From: Aquificaceae bacterium
GTDB taxonomy: Bacteria > Pseudomonadota > Gammaproteobacteria > Thiotrichales > Thiotrichaceae
Length of the DNA stretch: 33,310 nt
Assembly: GCA_003972955.1 (NCBI GenBank)
Contig: QOAQ01000136.1
Span: 1-33,310, forward strand
Direction of reading: 5' to 3'
Shown here: positions 14,638 through 23,735 of the stretch, piece by piece
Position numbering within the stretch: the stretch's first letter is position 1
Layout: every line of letters begins with the position of its first letter
The notes under the pieces: model-generated
The model's input: only the letters and a program-made list of their open reading frames with translations
Database searches by the model: none
Told to the model about the DNA's origin: nothing
Position numbers and translations under genes: made by a program

Positions 14638-14667
14638 CCTGTGTTTCGCTCACTCAACACAGGCTAC
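14638..14667 (-). repeat. Single REP-like element
   Basis: On the minus strand it reads GTAG followed by the 8-bp stem CCTGTGTT/AACACAGG around a GAGTGAGCGA-type loop. It is the third copy of the REP family at 6763-6849 and differs mainly in the loop. It lies between sdhB and the paiB-like gene, about 1 kb from the IS200-like gene. Confidence 0.8.
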
Positions 14668-14715
14668 ATTAGTGCTTCTACGCGATTAAAACATCCATTG
14701 TCCAATGAGCAAGCC

Positions 14716-14738
14716 TTCAGTGTATTCCGTGGTTTAAA
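14716..14738 (-). repeat. 23-bp inverted repeat, right copy
   Basis: Reverse complement of 12932-12954 with one mismatch (core TCAGTGTATTCCGTGGTTTA). It ends 24 bases from the sdhB stop codon. Confidence 0.65.
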
Positions 14739-14761
14739 GATAAGGACTCAGATAATAAGTG

Positions 14762-15544
14762 CTACATTTTTCGTTTTATCATTAAACGCTTTATTTCAGC
14801 AATGGATTTTGCAGGGTTTAAGCCTTTTGGACAGGCTTCTGTGCAGTTCATTATGGTATGACAACGGTACAGTTTAAACGGGTCTTCTAATTCATCAAGG
14901 CGTTCTCCAGTGGCTTCGTCGCGGGAGTCGTTTATCCAACGGTAGGCGTTGAGTAGGGCGGCGGGGCCTAGGTAGCGGTCGCTATTCCACCAGTAACTGG
15001 GGCAGCTTGTGGAGCAACAGGCGCAGAGTATACATTCGTATAATCCGTCGAGTTTGTCGCGGTCTTGTTTAGATTGGAGGCGTTCTTTATCAGGTGATAC
15101 GGGGGCTGTAGTTTTCATCCACGGTTCTACGGAGGCGTGTTGCGCGTAAAAGTTGCTTAAATCGGAAACTAAATCTTTAACGACGGGTTGATGTGGTAGC
15201 GGATAAATGGAGACATCGCCTTCAATTTCGGCAATGGGTTTAGTACACGCTAGGGTATTGCCACCGTCGATATTCATTGAGCAAGAGCCACAGATTCCTT
15301 CACGACATGAGCGACGAAATGCCACGCTGGCATCGATCTCATTTTTTATTTTTAGTAAGGCATCTAACACCATTGGCCCACAGTTATCCATATCGATTTC
15401 ATAACGGTCGGTTGAGGGGTGTTTATCGGTCTCAGGATTGTAGCGGTAGATAATAAATGTCTTGATATTTTTTGCACCTGCGGGGGCGCTAAAGTGTTTG
15501 CCTTTACCAACGATGGAGTTTGCGGGTAGTTTAAATTCAGCCAT
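14762..15544 (-). CDS. sdhB: Succinate dehydrogenase iron-sulfur subunit
   Basis: Complex II iron-sulfur protein (260 aa) that carries electrons from SdhA to quinone. The 2Fe-2S ligands are C80, C85, C88 and C100 ([16 protein letters not shown]). The 4Fe-4S/3Fe-4S motifs are C171-C174-C177-C181 ([13 protein letters not shown]) with C228, C234 and C238 ([17 protein letters not shown]). All ligands are present. The N-terminal extension (about 25 residues before the FIIYRYNPE strand) resembles the mitochondrial/alphaproteobacterial type rather than E. coli SdhB. It is the last gene of sdhCDAB, nine bases after sdhA. Confidence 0.97.
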   Translation of the reverse strand: MAEFKLPANSIVGKGKHFSAPAGAKNIKTFIIYRYNPETDKHPSTDRYEIDMDNCGPMVLDALLKIKNEIDASVAFRRSCREGICGSCSMNIDGGNTLACTKPIAEIEGDVSIYPLPHQPVVKDLVSDLSNFYAQHASVEPWMKTTAPVSPDKERLQSKQDRDKLDGLYECILCACCSTSCPSYWWNSDRYLGPAALLNAYRWINDSRDEATGERLDELEDPFKLYRCHTIMNCTEACPKGLNPAKSIAEIKRLMIKRKM

Positions 15545-15553
15545 GATATTAAC

Positions 15554-17344
15554 TCAGTAAACGCGTTTTTTAGGAGGGATAACGTCGCAATCATCCGTTA
15601 AGGTGTACATATGTACAGGACGCGCATCAAAACGTACCTTACCTTTTTGATTGACCCATGCGAGGGTATGTTTCATCCAGTTTTCATCATCGCGGTCGGG
15701 GAAGTCTTCGCGGGCGTGTCCACCTCGGCTTTCTTCGCGTTGTAATGCACCTTGGATAATAGTTTGTGCTTGGGCTAATAAATTCTCTAGCTCTAAGGTT
15801 TCAAGGAGGTCGGTATTCCACTGCATACTTCGGTCAGTAATGCCGACTTGCTCAAAGCTGGCAAAAATCTCCTGCATTTTTTCTGCTCCTTGTTGCAGGG
15901 TCTCGCCAGTACGGAAGACGGCGGCATATTGTTGCATAGTGCGTTGCATTTTTTCGCGGATACTGGCAGTGCTGTGTTTACCAGAGGCATTGCGGGTTTT
16001 ATCAAAGCGGTTTAATAGCTGTTCAAATGTGCCTTGTTGTAGTGGCAGATGTGGTGTGTTGGGGGTGATTAATTCAGCGGCACGTATGGCGGCGGCACGT
16101 CCAAACACGATAATATCTAATAAAGAGTTTGATCCTAGACGATTCGCGCCATGTACCGAGACACAAGCTGCTTCACCGATTGCCATTAAACCTGAAACGG
16201 TCGCATCAGGATTATCTCCATCGAGCGTGACCACTTCGCCATGATGATTGGTGGGAATGCCACCCATATTGTAATGTACAGTCGGTAGTACGGGGATAGG
16301 GTCTTTGGTGACATCGACTCCTGCAAAAATACGCGCACTTTCGGCAATGCCAGGGAGGCGTTCGTTAATAATATCAATACCAAGATGCTGTAAATTTAGG
16401 TAGATATGATCCTTGTCTTCACCTACACCACGCCCTGCATTTATTTCCATCGTCATGGCGCGCGATACCACGTCACGCGAGGCTAAATCTTTGGCATTGG
16501 GGGCATAGCGTTCCATAAAACGCTCCCCTGTGGAATTGGTGAGATACCCCCCTTCGCCCCGCACGCCTTCGGTAATGAGTACTCCCGCGCCATAAACACC
16601 AGTAGGATGAAATTGTACAAATTCCATATCTTGCAGTGGCAGTCCCGCACGTAACACCATCGCACTGCCATCGCCTGTGCAGGTGTGGGCAGAGGTTGCC
16701 GAGAAGAAAACACGCCCACTACCGCCTGTGGCTAACACCACTTGATGACCACGAAAACAGTGTAGCTCGCCCGAGCTTAAATCCCATGCCATTATGCCCT
16801 TGCAAACACCATCTTCCATAATTAAGTCGGTAGCGAAGTATTCAATAAAGAATTCGGCTTTGTGTTTGAGCGATTGCTGATACAGTGTATGTAAAATGGC
16901 ATGACCTGTGCGGTCAGCGGCGGCGCAGGTACGTTGAGCAACGCCTTCGCCATTATGTGTTGTCATGCCACCAAAGGGACGCTGATAAATTTTGCCATCG
17001 GCGGTGCGCGAAAAGGGCACACCAAAATGTTCTAATTCGATAACCGCAGGCGCTGCTTCACGGCACATATATTCAATTGCATCTTGGTCACCTAACCAGT
17101 CAGAGCCTTTGACGGTATCGTACATATGCCATTGCCAGCTATCTTCGCCCATATTGCCCAGAGCAGCCGACATGCCACCTTGTGCGGCAACGGTATGACT
17201 GCGCGTAGGGAAAACTTTAGTGATACAGGCGGTGCTAAGCCCTGCCGCTGCCATGCCTAAGGTGGCACGTAAACCTGCACCACCTGCGCCGACAATCACC
17301 ACATCGTATTGGTGTTCTATAATGTTGTAGCCGTTTATTTCCAT
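15554..17344 (-). CDS. sdhA: Succinate dehydrogenase flavoprotein subunit
   Basis: Catalytic flavoprotein of complex II (596 aa). The FAD dinucleotide motif is [13 protein letters not shown]. His50 in [10 protein letters not shown] is the covalent FAD site, which SdhE helps to fill. HPTGVYGAG and [10 protein letters not shown] are further family motifs. The start is taken as ATG at 17344 (MEINGYN), one base after the sdhD stop. A reading that begins at 17359 would need a TTG codon inside sdhD and is unlikely. It is close in length to E. coli SdhA (588 aa) and conserved throughout. Confidence 0.97.
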   Translation of the reverse strand: MEINGYNIIEHQYDVVIVGAGGAGLRATLGMAAAGLSTACITKVFPTRSHTVAAQGGMSAALGNMGEDSWQWHMYDTVKGSDWLGDQDAIEYMCREAAPAVIELEHFGVPFSRTADGKIYQRPFGGMTTHNGEGVAQRTCAAADRTGHAILHTLYQQSLKHKAEFFIEYFATDLIMEDGVCKGIMAWDLSSGELHCFRGHQVVLATGGSGRVFFSATSAHTCTGDGSAMVLRAGLPLQDMEFVQFHPTGVYGAGVLITEGVRGEGGYLTNSTGERFMERYAPNAKDLASRDVVSRAMTMEINAGRGVGEDKDHIYLNLQHLGIDIINERLPGIAESARIFAGVDVTKDPIPVLPTVHYNMGGIPTNHHGEVVTLDGDNPDATVSGLMAIGEAACVSVHGANRLGSNSLLDIIVFGRAAAIRAAELITPNTPHLPLQQGTFEQLLNRFDKTRNASGKHSTASIREKMQRTMQQYAAVFRTGETLQQGAEKMQEIFASFEQVGITDRSMQWNTDLLETLELENLLAQAQTIIQGALQREESRGGHAREDFPDRDDENWMKHTLAWVNQKGKVRFDARPVHMYTLTDDCDVIPPKKRVY

Positions 17345-17345
17345 G

Positions 17346-17732
17346 TTATACGCCCCCAAAGGATATTTTTAGAATGGAATATACGCCTAATGCCATCATA
17401 AAATAACTGATAAATTTTACCGTTAAGATAGTGCCTAAGCGGTAGCGATAATCGGCAATGTAATCTTCAATAATCACTTGTAACCCTAAATGCGCGTGTT
17501 GGAAGGAAATAATGACGATAAGTATCATCATCACTGCATTAAAAGGGGATGATAGCCACGTAACGACATGGGCATAACTCGCTTCAGGCAATAATGCGAT
17601 GCTAAAGCAAAACCAGAGAGTCAGTGGAATAAGTGCTAATGCGGTAAGGCGTTGTAGCCAAAAATGATGCGAGGCATCCGGCGACACACCAAGACCTTTA
17701 ACCTTAGCTAAGGGAGAGCGTAAATCGTTCAT
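17346..17732 (-). CDS. sdhD: Succinate dehydrogenase membrane anchor D
   Basis: Small membrane anchor of complex II (128 aa) with three membrane segments. The segment [17 protein letters not shown] contains the conserved histidines and the Asp90-Tyr91 pair corresponding to the quinone-site DY of E. coli SdhD. It begins one base after the sdhC stop and is followed one base later by sdhA. Confidence 0.92.
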   Translation of the reverse strand: MNDLRSPLAKVKGLGVSPDASHHFWLQRLTALALIPLTLWFCFSIALLPEASYAHVVTWLSSPFNAVMMILIVIISFQHAHLGLQVIIEDYIADYRYRLGTILTVKFISYFMMALGVYSILKISFGGV

Positions 17733-17733
17733 G

Positions 17734-18111
17734 CTAGGCGATTATCCATGTGAGTAACGTCAATATAAGGGAGCTAATGAGTACAATGCGCGCGGAGAAG
17801 TGGACTTGTTCGAGTGATAAACCCTTGCCCATATCCCAGAGTAAATGACGCATACCATTACAGAGGTGGTAATAAAGGGAGAAACTAAAGCCAAATAACA
17901 CAAATTTCCCCAACCAGCTCGATAAAAAACGGTGCATGGTTTGCCAACTATCGATGCCACCCGCCGCAGCCACAAGCACCCACACCATCAATAATAAGCC
18001 TAAAAATAAAACAGCGCCTGTACCACGGTGTAAAACTGAGAGTTTTGCGGTAATTGGCATTTTGTAGATTTGTAAATGTGGCGACATGGGTCGCTTATCA
18101 TCCCAAGACAT
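17734..18111 (-). CDS. sdhC: Succinate dehydrogenase cytochrome b556 subunit
   Basis: Membrane anchor (125 aa) with the family start RPMSPHLQIYKMPITAKLSV and LHRGTGAVLF. His82 in YYHLCNGMRHLLWD aligns with the haem-b axial ligand His84 of E. coli SdhC. Three membrane helices are visible. It is the first gene of sdhCDAB with AAGGG upstream of the ATG. The promoter should lie in the 262-base gap shared with the divergent META lipoprotein gene; no confident hexamers were identified. Confidence 0.93.
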   Translation of the reverse strand: MSWDDKRPMSPHLQIYKMPITAKLSVLHRGTGAVLFLGLLLMVWVLVAAAGGIDSWQTMHRFLSSWLGKFVLFGFSFSLYYHLCNGMRHLLWDMGKGLSLEQVHFSARIVLISSLILTLLTWIIA

Positions 18112-18373
18112 TTTTTACCCTTGTTTTTTGGTGTTCGGTTGGTTGTAATTATTCAGACCTGAATTTGTGACTTCCTGAAACTATTTTTACAGCGCTTAAC
18201 TCTTTATAGTGTATCTACAGAAAATTATGCATGATTTAACACAATTTATAGAGATATTTACAGCAGTGTATAAAGTTTTCTGATTGTCGGATAAATGCAA
18301 TAAAGTTTTTCGCTCAATTATGTACTATCGTTGTAAATATCTATTGTTATTTCTAATCGAAGGAGAAAATAAA

Positions 18374-18799
18374 ATGAAAATAAACAAACAATTTTTAGCC
18401 ATCTTAATCGGTAGTTCTATCGGTTTGGTTTCATGTGGAGGTAGTGATGCCGTAAGGTCTCAGCCGTCCTTAGTCGGTACACAGTGGCAACTGACAAGCT
18501 TTAATGGAAGGACACTAGGTAAAAGGCTTTCAAAACGCGTGACGCTTAACTTTCACAAGAAACGCGCCACAGGCTCGGCTGGATGCAATCGCTATTTTTC
18601 TAATTATAAAACAGCTACAAACAGCGATTCTTTACGTTTTAATCAAATAGGTAGCACAAGAATGTTATGTAAGCCTCGTTTTATGAAAATGGAACATAAA
18701 TTTTTAGGTGCTTTAAAAGGCACATACGCTTATGTCATTAGTAATGGGGAATTATCCCTATCGAGTAATGCGGGACTACTTAAATTTAAACGACCTTAA
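18374..18799 (+). CDS. META domain lipoprotein (HslJ-like)
   Basis: Lipoprotein of 141 aa. The signal peptide ends in LVSC (Cys20) followed by GG. Residues about 32-140 form a META domain: LVGTQWQLTSFNG at the start, VTLNFHKKRATGSAGCNRYF in the middle (the GCN motif is diagnostic), then STRMLCKPRFM and a C-terminal GLLKFKR strand. The start at 18374 has AAGGAGAAAATAAA; an in-frame ATG 90 bases upstream has no ribosome-binding site and would hide the signal peptide. META proteins such as HslJ are linked to envelope stress, but the role here is not known. ppsA follows 26 bases downstream. Confidence 0.85.
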   Translation: MKINKQFLAILIGSSIGLVSCGGSDAVRSQPSLVGTQWQLTSFNGRTLGKRLSKRVTLNFHKKRATGSAGCNRYFSNYKTATNSDSLRFNQIGSTRMLCKPRFMKMEHKFLGALKGTYAYVISNGELSLSSNAGLLKFKRP

Positions 18800-18825
18800 A
18801 ACGTATCAAATAGCAGGATGTAATC

Positions 18826-21198
18826 ATGAGTAAAAATATTATTTGGTTTAATGACCTTGGTATGGATGATGTCAATAAGGTGGGTGGCAAAAATGCATCA
18901 TTAGGGGAGATGATTAGTCGTTTATCGACAATGGGTGTTTCTATCCCTAATGGCTTTGCAACAACGACCTATGCCTATCACGGTTTTTTAGAGAAAAATC
19001 ATTTAATAGAACGCATTAACGACCTGCTTAAAACCTTAGATGTTGATGATATTGCCGCGTTGACACAAGCAGGTGCTGATATTCGCGCATGGATTATGGC
19101 GGCAAATTTACAGCAAGATTTATTGGATGATGTGACCACCGCGTATCAGCAAATGGTGGCAGAATCAGGGGGCGAGCTTGCGGTTGCTGTACGCTCTTCC
19201 GCAACGGCAGAGGACTTGCCAGATGCTTCATTTGCAGGTCAGCAAGAGACCTTCCTGAATGTGCGCGGGCTGGATGAAATTATCGCGGCAATCAAAGAAG
19301 TATTTGCCTCTCTGTATAATAATCGTGCTATTTCTTACCGTGTGCATCAAAATTTTGATCACAGTAAAGTACTGTTATCCGCAGGTATCCAAAAAATGGT
19401 ACGCAGTGATATTGGTGCAAGTGGGGTGATGTTTACGCTAGATACAGAATCAGGCTTCCGTGATGCTATCTTTATAACAGGGGCGTATGGCTTGGGTGAA
19501 ACTGTAGTACAAGGCTCGGTCAACCCCGATGAATTTAATGTATACAAGCCCAATATCGAGGCAGGGCGACCTGCTGTTATAAAGCGTCATTTAGGTGAAA
19601 AAGCCATTGAAATGGTGTACTCCGATGCGGCGGGGCATGATAAATCGTGTATTGTGCGTGACGTAGAGGAGGCACGGAGAAATAAATTTTGTATTAATGA
19701 CGCGCAACTCGAAGAGCTTGCCAAACAAGCCATGACCATCGAAAAACACTATGGTCGCCCGATGGATATAGAGTGGGCGTTAGATGGTGGCAATAATAAG
19801 CTTTATATTGTACAAGCTCGCCCTGAAACGGTGGAGAGTCAAAATACGGGGAATATTGTTGAGCGTTATCAGTTACAAAAAGAAGGTGAGATTTTAGTTG
19901 AAGGTCGCGCCATCGGGCAACGTATTGGGCAAGGTGTGGCGAAAGTCATCAAAAGCATAGAGCAAATGGATGAGATTCAAGAGGGCGATGTCTTAGTAAC
20001 CGATATGACCGACCCCGACTGGGAGCCAATAATGAAACGTGCCTCTGCCATCGTCACCAACAGAGGCGGGCGCACCTGTCACGCCGCGATTATCGCACGC
20101 GAACTAGGTGTCCCTGCAATTGTTGGTTGTGGTAATGCCACTGCTAAAATAACCACAGGTCAAATGGTGACGGCATCGTGTGCGAGTGGTGATACAGGTA
20201 TTGTTTACGCAGGTGAACTTGAATTTGAACATATCAAAACCGATACAGGCACACTACCCGAATTACCCGTAAAAGTAATGATGAACGTAGGCAATCCATC
20301 GCGTGCTTTCGCATTTGCACAAATTCCCAATGAAGGCGTAGGTTTAGCGCGCCTAGAATTTATCATCAATAATATGATTGGTGTGCATCCTAAAGCACTA
20401 CTCGGATACAGTGATTTAGCCGATGATATAAAACAGCAAGTCGATAAAAAAACAGCAGGGTATAGTGACCCTGTAAGCTTCTATGTCGATAAATTAGTAG
20501 AAGGCATTAGCACATTAGGGGCAGCTTTTGCACCTAAACGAGTGATCGTGCGGATGTCCGACTTTAAAACCAACGAATACGCGAATTTACTGGCAGGTGA
20601 TCTCTACGAACCACACGAAGAAAACCCTATGATCGGTTATCGCGGTGTTTCCCGCTACTTATCCACCGAATTTCGTGAATGTTTTGAATTAGAATGCCGC
20701 GCGATAAAACGTGTGCGTAACGACATGGGCTTGACCAATGTAGAGATCATGATTCCCTTCTGTCGCACTTTAGAAGAAGCACAACAAGTCACCGAGCTAT
20801 TAGCTGAAAATGGTTTAAAACGCGGGGATAATGGACTGCGTATTATGATGATGTGCGAACTCCCCTCCAATGCCGTATTAGCCGAAGAATTTCTAGAATA
20901 CTTTGACGGCTTCTCCATCGGCTCAAACGATATGACACAATTAACACTAGGCTTAGACAGAGACTCAGGTTTAATAGCGCATTTATTTGATGAACGGAAT
21001 CCAGCGGTTAAAAAAATGCTAGAAATGGCAATAACAGCCTGTCATAAACAAGGAAAATACATCGGCATCTGCGGACAAGGCCCTTCCGATTATCCTGACT
21101 TTGCCGAGTGGTTGTTAGAGCAGAAAATTAGCTCCTTATCGTTAAACCCCGATACAGTGGTGGATACTTGGTTGTATTTGGCGGAGTCGCAGAAGTAG
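18826..21198 (+). CDS. ppsA: Phosphoenolpyruvate synthase
   Basis: Converts pyruvate, ATP and water to PEP, AMP and phosphate in gluconeogenesis (790 aa, full length). The N-terminal ATP-binding domain starts [20 protein letters not shown] and contains [20 protein letters not shown]. The swivelling phosphohistidine domain has [15 protein letters not shown] with catalytic His419. The C-terminal PEP/pyruvate barrel contains [17 protein letters not shown] and [12 protein letters not shown] with the catalytic Cys. An AGGA ribosome-binding site precedes the ATG. An intrinsic terminator follows the stop directly. No PEP-synthase regulatory kinase gene (ppsR) is seen nearby. Confidence 0.97.
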   Translation: MSKNIIWFNDLGMDDVNKVGGKNASLGEMISRLSTMGVSIPNGFATTTYAYHGFLEKNHLIERINDLLKTLDVDDIAALTQAGADIRAWIMAANLQQDLLDDVTTAYQQMVAESGGELAVAVRSSATAEDLPDASFAGQQETFLNVRGLDEIIAAIKEVFASLYNNRAISYRVHQNFDHSKVLLSAGIQKMVRSDIGASGVMFTLDTESGFRDAIFITGAYGLGETVVQGSVNPDEFNVYKPNIEAGRPAVIKRHLGEKAIEMVYSDAAGHDKSCIVRDVEEARRNKFCINDAQLEELAKQAMTIEKHYGRPMDIEWALDGGNNKLYIVQARPETVESQNTGNIVERYQLQKEGEILVEGRAIGQRIGQGVAKVIKSIEQMDEIQEGDVLVTDMTDPDWEPIMKRASAIVTNRGGRTCHAAIIARELGVPAIVGCGNATAKITTGQMVTASCASGDTGIVYAGELEFEHIKTDTGTLPELPVKVMMNVGNPSRAFAFAQIPNEGVGLARLEFIINNMIGVHPKALLGYSDLADDIKQQVDKKTAGYSDPVSFYVDKLVEGISTLGAAFAPKRVIVRMSDFKTNEYANLLAGDLYEPHEENPMIGYRGVSRYLSTEFRECFELECRAIKRVRNDMGLTNVEIMIPFCRTLEEAQQVTELLAENGLKRGDNGLRIMMMCELPSNAVLAEEFLEYFDGFSIGSNDMTQLTLGLDRDSGLIAHLFDERNPAVKKMLEMAITACHKQGKYIGICGQGPSDYPDFAEWLLEQKISSLSLNPDTVVDTWLYLAESQK

Positions 21199-21206
21199 CA
21201 CGAAAT

Positions 21207-21246
21207 AGTATCAAGCTGTATTTTATAAATACAACTTGATACTTTT
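21207..21246 (+). terminator. Intrinsic terminator of ppsA
   Basis: AGTATCAAG and TGTATTT pair with AAATACA and CTTGATACT, giving a 16-bp stem with one mismatch and a very short loop, followed by TTTT. It begins nine bases after the ppsA stop. Confidence 0.8.
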
Positions 21247-21408
21247 ACCTGAATCCGTGAGGCAACTACGGTATGATGAACAAGCTATTGATTCCACAGT
21301 GATTTAAAAAATACCCGCTTAACCTATGGGTGAAGCTAAGATTTGTTAATTTCACTGTGAAACCAATATCTTATCCCTCATATCCGCATTTGCCTCACGG
21401 ATTCAGGT
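21247..21408. mobile_element. MITE-like element with 19-bp terminal inverted repeats
   Basis: ACCTGAATCCGTGAGGCAA (21247-21265) is repeated as its exact reverse complement at 21390-21408, giving a 162-bp unit with no coding capacity. Inside is a second inverted repeat, CACAGTGA (21295-21302) with TCACTGTG (21352-21359), and a small ACCC/GGGT stem at the centre. It lies between the ppsA terminator and the GIDE stop codon. No clear target duplication can be called because both sides are T-rich. Alternatives are a bidirectional termination or RNA-processing structure. Confidence 0.65.
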
Positions 21409-21409
21409 T

Positions 21410-22240
21410 TTATTTACCAACAAACACAAGCACCGAAAGATAAGCCCAAATCGCTAAGTGTCCAATACAAGCTATTTTATATCGCTTTAATAATTTATCA
21501 GGATGAATGCTACTGATAATAAAAGGTCGTCCGTCTTCTGGTTGGCTGATGATATGCGTGGCAGGTTCTTGGTAGCTCATTTCTAATTCTTCATCGACCA
21601 TGCGTTCTGCGCTGGCTCGGGCGGTTTGGAATTCGTCGGGGTCTATTTTGCCATTGTTATTTTTATCGAAGTAATCTAAAAAACGGAATTGGTTGCGTTT
21701 TAATTCTGCGAGTTTATGACTAATTAAGTTGTTTCTTTCAAACTCTGTACGGTGTTGTTTGAGTGTTTCTAAATTCCCTAAAACATAAATAGTTTCGCCA
21801 GGGAATATTGCCCAGTAATAGTGCATATTGTAGCTTTTAAGAGGGGCGATAACTTCAGCATAGCGTGGGTCGATGGTGCAGCGTCCTTCGTCGTCATGCA
21901 ATAAAAAACCTGCGGATGAGGTGCGATAAAAATTACGAAGCCATACGCTTGGTGGTAGTTCTAAATGTCCTCTGGCGACTTCATTATCGTATAAACTGGT
22001 TTTTCCTTCTAGCTCGACATAACCTTGTGCGGCAGATTTTAGCTGAGCAGGTGAGGTGTCACTAAGCAAACGATAGCGACGAAAAAATATCACGGCTAAA
22101 AATAGGCTTAGTATCGCTAATGTGGCGATATATACGGACTTTTTATTATCATTAGCCATTAAAAAGACAGCGATAATAAGCAAAGGGTACAAGAAGGAGC
22201 TTGATAACGAGATCAAATGACCTTTAATGCGTGTATACAT
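21410..22240 (-). CDS. GIDE-like membrane protein with EF-hand
   Basis: Membrane protein of 276 aa resembling the GIDE domain of Mulan-type E3 ligases, whose bacterial relatives often sit beside lemA. Two N-terminal helices (about 9-28 and 36-53) and one C-terminal helix (about 256-274) flank a cytosolic or periplasmic region. The GIDE-like part (about 62-160) has QGYVELEGKTSLYDN and IFPGETIYVLGNLE, and GRPFIISS recurs near 237. A canonical EF-hand loop, DKNNNGKIDPDE (192-203), has all calcium ligands. No RING domain is present. The start at 22240 uses GGAG seven bases upstream; an in-frame ATG at 22315 lies inside lemA. The ribosome-binding site is within an inverted repeat (22242-22277). 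Confidence 0.75.
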   Translation of the reverse strand: MYTRIKGHLISLSSSFLYPLLIIAVFLMANDNKKSVYIATLAILSLFLAVIFFRRYRLLSDTSPAQLKSAAQGYVELEGKTSLYDNEVARGHLELPPSVWLRNFYRTSSAGFLLHDDEGRCTIDPRYAEVIAPLKSYNMHYYWAIFPGETIYVLGNLETLKQHRTEFERNNLISHKLAELKRNQFRFLDYFDKNNNGKIDPDEFQTARASAERMVDEELEMSYQEPATHIISQPEDGRPFIISSIHPDKLLKRYKIACIGHLAIWAYLSVLVFVGK

Positions 22241-22241
22241 G

Positions 22242-22277
22242 CTAGTACTCCAATAATATTGTATTGATGGAGTACTA
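22242..22277 (-). promoter_or_regulatory. Inverted repeat holding lemA stop and GIDE ribosome-binding site (repeat copy B)
   Basis: On the minus strand CTAGTACTCC and GGAGTACTAG are exact inverted repeats about 16-17 bases apart. The first arm contains the lemA stop TAG; the second contains the GGAG that serves the GIDE start ATG (22240). In mRNA the hairpin would hide that ribosome-binding site, and a ribosome finishing lemA would cover the first arm and open it. The sequence is also a dispersed repeat: 22242-22271 matches 144-173 (reverse complement) at 28 of 30 bases. Confidence 0.65.
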
Positions 22278-22862
22278 GTACTGGGCTTTAGCACCAAATT
22301 CTGCTGATATATCAATATCTTTCATTTCTTCTTGACGAAATTCCATTAAATCGAAGGCTTTAAAATTGAAAAGGCTGGCAACTAAATTGTCGGGAAATTG
22401 TTCGATGCGGGTGTTGCAGGTGTTTGCGGTGTCGTTATAAAACTCACGACGGTCGGAGATGCTTTCTTCTAAGGTGGTGATGCGGGTTTGTAAACGTAAA
22501 AAGGCATCGCTGGCTTTTAGCTCTGGGTAATTCTCTGCAACCGCAAATAGCCCATTTAAACCGACTTCAAGCTGTTGCCCTGCGTTACTTATCGCAGCAA
22601 TATCTTTTGATTTTAACGCCGATTCCACCAAGTTACGCGCTTTAATCACCTTTTCTAAGGTTTCTTTTTCATATTGCATGTGCTGTTGGCAGGTGTGGAT
22701 AAGCTTTGGTAATTCACTATTACGTTGCTTGAGTAAAATATCGATATTACTCCATGCTTTTTTACTATTATTTTTTAGCGTTACAAGATGATTGTAAAGG
22801 CTAACTCCCCAAAGAACAGGGGCGATAATAATACCTGCAAAAATGATAAGTCCTACGTTCAT
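22275..22862 (-). CDS. lemA: LemA family protein
   Basis: Protein of 195 aa of the LemA family: an N-terminal membrane helix (about 3-22), then a coiled helical domain. YNHLVTLKNNSKKAWSNIDILLKQRNSELPKLI and YNDTANTCNTRIEQFPDNLVA are characteristic segments (each split by variable residues). The function of LemA is not settled; genes beside it often encode TPM-domain or GIDE-like membrane proteins, as here. The last codons (Gln-Tyr-stop) are part of a dispersed inverted repeat, so the insertion or formation of the repeat may have set the C-terminus. Confidence 0.9.
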   Translation of the reverse strand: MNVGLIIFAGIIIAPVLWGVSLYNHLVTLKNNSKKAWSNIDILLKQRNSELPKLIHTCQQHMQYEKETLEKVIKARNLVESALKSKDIAAISNAGQQLEVGLNGLFAVAENYPELKASDAFLRLQTRITTLEESISDRREFYNDTANTCNTRIEQFPDNLVASLFNFKAFDLMEFRQEEMKDIDISAEFGAKAQY

Positions 22863-22982
22863 GGCTACCTTGGTGTTTTTATTAATTGGATAATGATTAT
22901 TTTATCAACTAAATGCAAAGTTGCGATGGCTGTCTGATAACTGGATAAGGAGCGTGCATGGAAAATAAATCAAAATTCTTTG

Positions 22983-23032
22983 TTGCATACCGATTGGTAT
23001 GTCTGTATTGTTTTCCATACTGATCGGTATGG
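22983..23032 (+). promoter_or_regulatory. Promoter and double operator of the TetR gene
   Basis: Two related palindromes, CATACCGATTGGTATG (22986-23001) and CCATACTGATCGGTATGG (23015-23032), have centres 30 bp apart. This ATACCGAT/ATCGGTAT pattern is typical of TetR-family operators. A candidate promoter, TTGCAT (22983-22988), 17 bases, TATTGT (23006-23011), has the first operator in its spacer. The second operator ends just before the start and overlaps the ribosome-binding site region (GGAAG), which suggests tight autorepression of the regulator and the exporter genes behind it. Confidence 0.75.
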
Positions 23033-23044
23033 AAGTGTTAAATC

Positions 23045-23710
23045 ATGTGTAAAAAAAAGAAGTCTAGAGGTGATCCGTGGTGGCATCTATGGAAGTGTAG
23101 TCGCTGTGAGAAGGGGCGTGGTGAAGAGACACGTCAGAAATTATTAGAATCAGCGTTTGATGAAATCCACAAGGTAGGTTTTCAGGCTGCGAGCTTGAGT
23201 AAAATTCTTAAAAATACAGGCATAACCAAGGGCGCACTTTATCATCATTTTGATAATAAATTAGAACTTGGCTATGCGGTATTAGATGAAGTGATTGCTA
23301 CCTTTTTTAATGAGGTGTGGTTAGAGCCGTTGAAAAAAACGGACGACCCGATTACGACACTGCAAGACATTTTAACCCTTTCTGGCGACAGCATGACAGA
23401 AGAAGATGCGCGACTAGGTTGTCCTTTGCACAACCTTTCGCAAGAAATGTCACCACTAGATGAAGGTTTTCAACAGCGTACCGTCGCTATTTATGATAGT
23501 TGGCGACGTGAGCTAGAAGCAGCCGTTGAGAGAGCTAAGTTAGTAGGAAATATTATTGAAGATGCTGATGGTCGGCGTTTAGCTATTTTATTTGTCGCGA
23601 CCTTAGATGGCTGTATGGGGCTTGCTAAAAGCACCCAAAGTTTGGATATGTTGATGGAATGTGGGCGTGGTTTAACCGAGCATTTAGAGATGTTTCGACC
23701 TAAAACCTAA
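23045..23710 (+). CDS. TetR-family regulator with Cys-rich N-terminal extension
   Basis: Regulator of 221 aa. The helix-turn-helix domain (about 26-75) reads GEETRQKLLESAFDEIHKVG, then SLSKILKNTGITKGALYHHF, and the C-terminal part resembles the TetR_C family of AcrR/YcdC-like proteins, with RLGCPLHNLSQEMS. The first 25 residues (MCKKKKSRGDPWWHLWKCSR and on) are unusual: basic, with Cys2, Cys18 and Cys21, and no downstream in-frame start codon before the domain. They could bind metal or sense redox state, or be a non-conserved tail. Operators lie directly upstream. The exporter gene follows after 25 bases. Confidence 0.87.
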   Translation: MCKKKKSRGDPWWHLWKCSRCEKGRGEETRQKLLESAFDEIHKVGFQAASLSKILKNTGITKGALYHHFDNKLELGYAVLDEVIATFFNEVWLEPLKKTDDPITTLQDILTLSGDSMTEEDARLGCPLHNLSQEMSPLDEGFQQRTVAIYDSWRRELEAAVERAKLVGNIIEDADGRRLAILFVATLDGCMGLAKSTQSLDMLMECGRGLTEHLEMFRPKT

Positions 23711-23735
23711 AGCGTAAAAATACAGGAAAAAATAG

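Noticed and set aside
15651-16244. 197-codon open frame on the plus strand
   Set aside because: It is antisense to strongly conserved sdhA, Cys/Arg/Ser-rich and without a family pattern; it is a shadow frame.
17345-17359. Earlier sdhA start giving five extra residues
   Set aside because: It would need a TTG codon inside sdhD; the ATG at 17344 directly after the sdhD stop fits better.
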